Origin: Deltaproteobacteria bacterium
GTDB taxonomy: Bacteria; Myxococcota_A; SURF-8
Direction: 5' to 3'
DNA: 9,175 nucleotides
Assembly: GCA_029570245.1 (NCBI GenBank)
Contig: JAKQSH010000108.1
Span: 1 to 9,175, forward strand
Shown here: piece after piece, positions 6,758 to 9,175 of the stretch
How the letters are laid out: each line of letters starts with the position of its first letter
Numbering within the stretch: the stretch's first letter is position 1
Notes under the pieces: model-generated
What the model was told of the DNA's origin: nothing
Seen by the model: the letters and a program-made list of their open reading frames with translations, nothing else
Database searches by the model: none
Made by a program: the position numbers and the translations under genes

Positions 6758-7795
6758 ATAACGCTCGTCGTATTCCGACGTATCTTCGGGACGGTTCAGG
6801 CGCGGAATATAATCGGCCAGCTTGCGAACAAGTTCGTCGAGATTAGTACGAGTTGCGGCGCTGATGGCGACGAAGGGCATGCCGCGCTTTCCGGCTTCGA
6901 GCCTGAGATTTTCAACTGTTTCTGGATCGTAGTTCAGTTCTATTTTGTTCAGCGCAACAATGGCGGGACGCTCCAGCATTTCGGGAGCGTAACGTTCCAG
7001 TTCGCGCATCAGAGTATCCAGGTCTTTCACAGGGTCGGAGCCGCGCTGTTCATTGACTTCCAGCAGATGCAGCAACACAGAACAGCGTTCGATGTGCCTC
7101 AGAAAACGATGCCCAAGACCCGCGCCGTCGGCTGCGCCTTCTATAAGGCCCGGCACATCGGCAATTACAAAGCTGCGATATTCTCCTGCTGAAACCACCC
7201 CCAGGTGAGGAACAAGCGTGGTGAAAGGATAGTCCGCGATTTTAGGTCTGGCGTGCGAAATTGCCGAAACCAGAGTGCTTTTACCTACATTCGGGAAACC
7301 TACCAGGCCGACATCGGCAATAAGTTTCAGTTCCAGGCGCAGGCGGCGTTTTTCACCTTCACGACCGTATTCGAAACGGCGCGGAACGCGATTGGTTGCA
7401 GTTGCGAAACGGGCATTGCCTCGTCCGCCATGCCCGCCATGCGCCACAACCAGACGCTGACGGTTTTCGGTCAGGTCACCCAAGAACTCGCCGCTTTCTT
7501 CATCGAAAATTTCGCAGCCGGGCGGCACTTTGACGATGTGATCCTGCCCACGCGCACCTGTCATGTTTTTTCCGCGTCCGTTGACGCCCTTTTCGGCACG
7601 GATGTGCTGCTGAAACTGCAGGTCCAGCAGTGTTCCCAGACCGACATCGACTTCAAAAATCACACTGCCGCCGTCGCCGCCATCACCGCCGTCCGGGCCG
7701 CCCTTGGGAACGTATTTTTCGCGACGGAACGACAATGCGCCATCGCCGCCGGAACCGCCTTCAACATACACGCTTACGCTGTCTACAAATCTCAT
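6734..7795 (-). CDS. obg: Obg family GTPase (ObgE/CgtA)
   Basis: Obg is an essential GTPase that associates with the large ribosomal subunit and links ribosome assembly to stress responses. The 353 residues hold the glycine-rich Obg fold (about 1-158, with GGSGGDG and GGPDGGDGGDGG repeats) and then the G domain: G1 GFPNVGKS (166-173), G2 DYPFTT (188-193), G3 DVPGLIEG (213-220), G4 NKIE (283-286) and G5 SAA (312-314). The G4 motif has Glu where the NKxD consensus has Asp. There is no C-terminal OCT domain, and the tail after about 334 is acidic and short. The start MRFVDSV fits the family's usual N-terminus, although the purine tract GGTAGAG (7804-7798) is only two bases from the ATG. It lies 79 bases after truA on the same strand and its end overlaps miaA. 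Confidence 0.97.
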   Translation of the reverse strand: MRFVDSVSVYVEGGSGGDGALSFRREKYVPKGGPDGGDGGDGGSVIFEVDVGLGTLLDLQFQQHIRAEKGVNGRGKNMTGARGQDHIVKVPPGCEIFDEESGEFLGDLTENRQRLVVAHGGHGGRGNARFATATNRVPRRFEYGREGEKRRLRLELKLIADVGLVGFPNVGKSTLVSAISHARPKIADYPFTTLVPHLGVVSAGEYRSFVIADVPGLIEGAADGAGLGHRFLRHIERCSVLLHLLEVNEQRGSDPVKDLDTLMRELERYAPEMLERPAIVALNKIELNYDPETVENLRLEAGKRGMPFVAISAATRTNLDELVRKLADYIPRLNRPEDTSEYDERYSIDSSEE

Positions 7796-7812
7796 ATCTC
7801 TACCGTTGCTTT

Positions 7813-7834
7813 CAAAAGACGCAAAAGTCTTGTG
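7813..7834 (-). other. Small hairpin in the truA-obg spacer
   Basis: CAAAAGAC (7813-7820) and GTCTTGTG (7827-7834) can form an eight-pair stem with one A-G mismatch and a six-base loop, GCAAAA on the plus strand. In the direction of obg transcription it is not followed by a T-run, so it does not look like an intrinsic terminator. It might be an RNA processing or stability element in the obg leader, or chance. The rest of the 79-base spacer is AT-rich next to the truA stop and shows nothing else I can name. Confidence 0.25.
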
Positions 7835-7874
7835 CGCCGAAGCTTAACCGCATTGATTTATTATTGCAAAAAAT

Positions 7875-8678
7875 TCAGATCGGAGCATCAGCAGAATCCG
7901 GAATATATTTCGCCAGTTCAGGCGGCGGCGGGTCGTCGGCATAAAAAACTTTAACCAGCGTCAAACCATGCGCCGGTGCGGTCATTCCGGCCCGGCTGCG
8001 GTTTCCGGCCTGCATGATGTCCACAATACCTTCAGGCTTGATTTTTCCGCATCCGGCCATTTCCAGCGTTCCTACTATGTTGCGCACCATCTGTTTTAAA
8101 AAAGCCGTGGCGAATATCTCGAAATCAATTATGTCCCCGCTGCGAATCACATGCGCCATATATACATGGCGTATTGCGTTTGTCGCGGCACAATCGGCTG
8201 CCTGAAAAGAAGAAAAATCATGCTTGCCGACCAGAAAATTTGCGGCGGACTGCATGGCATCTGAATTTAGCGGATATTTTATGTGCCAGGCATAACGGCG
8301 CAGGAAAACGTCGTTAATTCTGGAATTGTATATGCGGTAGCGGTAAATTTTGCCTCTGGTGTGCCGGCGTGCGTCGAAATCCTCAGGCATTTCATCGGCG
8401 CGAAAAACCCGGATATCGTCGGGCAGATTTGCATTCAGTGCGTAAGGAATGCTTTCCGGCGCTATGTTTCCGGGCAGATCAAAATGCGCCGCCTGCCCCA
8501 TGGCGTGCACACCGGAATCGGTGCGCCCCGCGCCGAAAACACGAACATTTTCTCCGGTAATGCGATTAAGGGCTTCTTCAAGAACGCCCTGAACGGTGCG
8601 TTCACCCTGCCTCTGCAATTGCCAGCCTGCGTATTCGGTGCCGTCGTATTCAAGCTGTATGCGGATTCTGCGCGTCAT
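7875..8678 (-). CDS. truA: tRNA pseudouridine(38-40) synthase TruA
   Basis: TruA isomerises uridine to pseudouridine at positions 38, 39 and 40 in the anticodon arm of many tRNAs, as a homodimer. The 267 residues match usual family length. The N-terminal LEYDGTEYAGWQ (9-20) and QRQGERTVQG (22-31) are typical. The catalytic motif GAGRTDSGVHA (49-59) has the nucleophile at Asp54. The C-terminal half keeps KIYRYRIYN, HDFSSFQA and FLKQMVRNIVGTL, all standard TruA landmarks. The start is ATG 8678, which gives the normal N-terminus; only a weak purine stretch (GGCAGCGG) precedes it. It begins 20 bases after the stop of the outer-membrane barrel gene and is followed by obg on the same strand, so the three probably share a transcript. 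Confidence 0.97.
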   Translation of the reverse strand: MTRRIRIQLEYDGTEYAGWQLQRQGERTVQGVLEEALNRITGENVRVFGAGRTDSGVHAMGQAAHFDLPGNIAPESIPYALNANLPDDIRVFRADEMPEDFDARRHTRGKIYRYRIYNSRINDVFLRRYAWHIKYPLNSDAMQSAANFLVGKHDFSSFQAADCAATNAIRHVYMAHVIRSGDIIDFEIFATAFLKQMVRNIVGTLEMAGCGKIKPEGIVDIMQAGNRSRAGMTAPAHGLTLVKVFYADDPPPPELAKYIPDSADAPI

Positions 8679-8698
8679 TGCCGCTGCCGGTCGAACTC

Positions 8699-9175
8699 TC
8701 AGAACTCAAGCAGTATTCCGGCCAGCAGATGATGAGACGAAAGATTGAACGAGTCGCCGGCCCAGAAATCGTTGACCTGGGCAAATGTGCCTTCAACGTA
8801 GATGTATGTGTTGTTCACGCCGATGTCGCGGTCGAATTCGTTGGCCAGTTTTTTGTCGATGATGTCGAGACAGAACTGCAAGCCGTAGGAAACATGAAAA
8901 CCGAATGTTCCGCCGTAGCTTTTCTGGCCTTCATAGCTGGAAGATTCATCATGCTGATTAAGAATGAACCAGATGTAGTAATCCAGGCCCAGCTTTGCAT
9001 AAGGCACCAGTGGAACACCGAAATCCTGCCAGAGGTAATCGAAACGATATACTGCCGAAGCCTTCAAAGGAATAAAATGGAAAGAGGTGCTCTCCGGCGC
9101 CTCGGAGCCGTCGAGATAACGCCCGTGACCGCTGGCCTTCCAATAGCCCAGCGCGGCTTCGACACCCACGGTTCC
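8699..9175 (-). CDS. Outer-membrane beta-barrel protein, 5' truncated by the window edge
   Basis: The frame is open to the right edge, so the N-terminus and any signal peptide are missing; 158 residues remain. Alternating aromatic/hydrophobic and polar residues form probable beta strands, for example SFHFIPLKASAVYRFDYL, VPLVPYAKLGLDYYIWF, GGTFGFHVSYGLQFCLDII and NTYIYVEGTFAQVNDF. The protein ends LLAGILLEF. A terminal Phe after a hydrophobic strand is the usual signal for the BAM assembly machine. The pattern, including YRFDYL, VPLVPYAKLGLDYY, GGTFGFHV and the final strand, resembles the barrel family known as MXAN_2562 from myxobacteria; that assignment is from memory. Function is unknown. 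It lies 20 bases upstream of truA in the same direction. A GTG at 9169 is in frame but is unlikely to be the true start. Confidence 0.7.
   Translation of the reverse strand, partial: GTVGVEAALGYWKASGHGRYLDGSEAPESTSFHFIPLKASAVYRFDYLWQDFGVPLVPYAKLGLDYYIWFILNQHDESSSYEGQKSYGGTFGFHVSYGLQFCLDIIDKKLANEFDRDIGVNNTYIYVEGTFAQVNDFWAGDSFNLSSHHLLAGILLEF

Noticed and set aside
6766..6780. CGTCG/CGACG hairpin just past the miaA stop, considered as a terminator
   Set aside because: It has only five base pairs, has no T-run on either strand, and lies within the obg coding sequence.
7205..7954. A 249-codon open frame on the plus strand opposite obg and the end of truA
   Set aside because: It lies wholly antisense to two genes with clear family motifs. 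Its product has no recognisable domain, and GC-rich codon structure on the other strand explains the lack of stops.

Overview
The window reads as ordinary, gene-dense chromosome from a diderm (Gram-negative) bacterium of roughly balanced GC. Diderm is inferred from the PlsB-type glycerol-3-phosphate acyltransferase and from a gene encoding an apparent outer-membrane beta-barrel that ends in phenylalanine. MutL carries the endonuclease motif, which argues against a MutH/Dam-type enterobacterial relative. The phylum cannot be fixed from the sequence alone. A deltaproteobacterial/myxobacterial relative or another deep-branching diderm phylum would fit. I see no tRNA, rRNA, CRISPR array, insertion sequence or phage gene, and no gene-free stretch longer than about 160 bases.

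Layout. (1) 1-1173, plus strand: the last 38 codons of an unidentified gene, then one base later a divergent NuoH-like membrane subunit that appears to close its operon. (2) 1185-3848, minus strand: a large plsB, converging on the NuoH-like gene with 11 bases between the stop codons. (3) 3849-4047: a divergent regulatory region between plsB and mutL, with candidate promoters in both directions and two inverted repeats. (4) 4048-6757, plus strand: mutL and miaA, overlapping by 17 bases, with miaA starting at TTG. (5) 6734-9175, minus strand: a truncated outer-membrane barrel gene, truA and obg in one direction. obg converges on miaA with a 24-base overlap of coding sequence.

How the genes relate. 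mutL-miaA and truA-obg are housekeeping pairs covering mismatch repair, tRNA modification and a ribosome-associated GTPase. plsB makes lysophosphatidic acid, the first step of membrane phospholipid synthesis. The least ordinary item is the NuoH-like protein. It keeps the overall NuoH layout and several landmarks but has lost nearly all the charged residues that line the quinone cavity in complex I. It is also not followed by the other nuo membrane genes. Other points worth a look are a probable start-site correction for plsB, a non-canonical NKIE G4 motif in Obg, and the in-register miaA/obg overlap. I did not find convincing evidence of an entirely new multi-gene system in this window.
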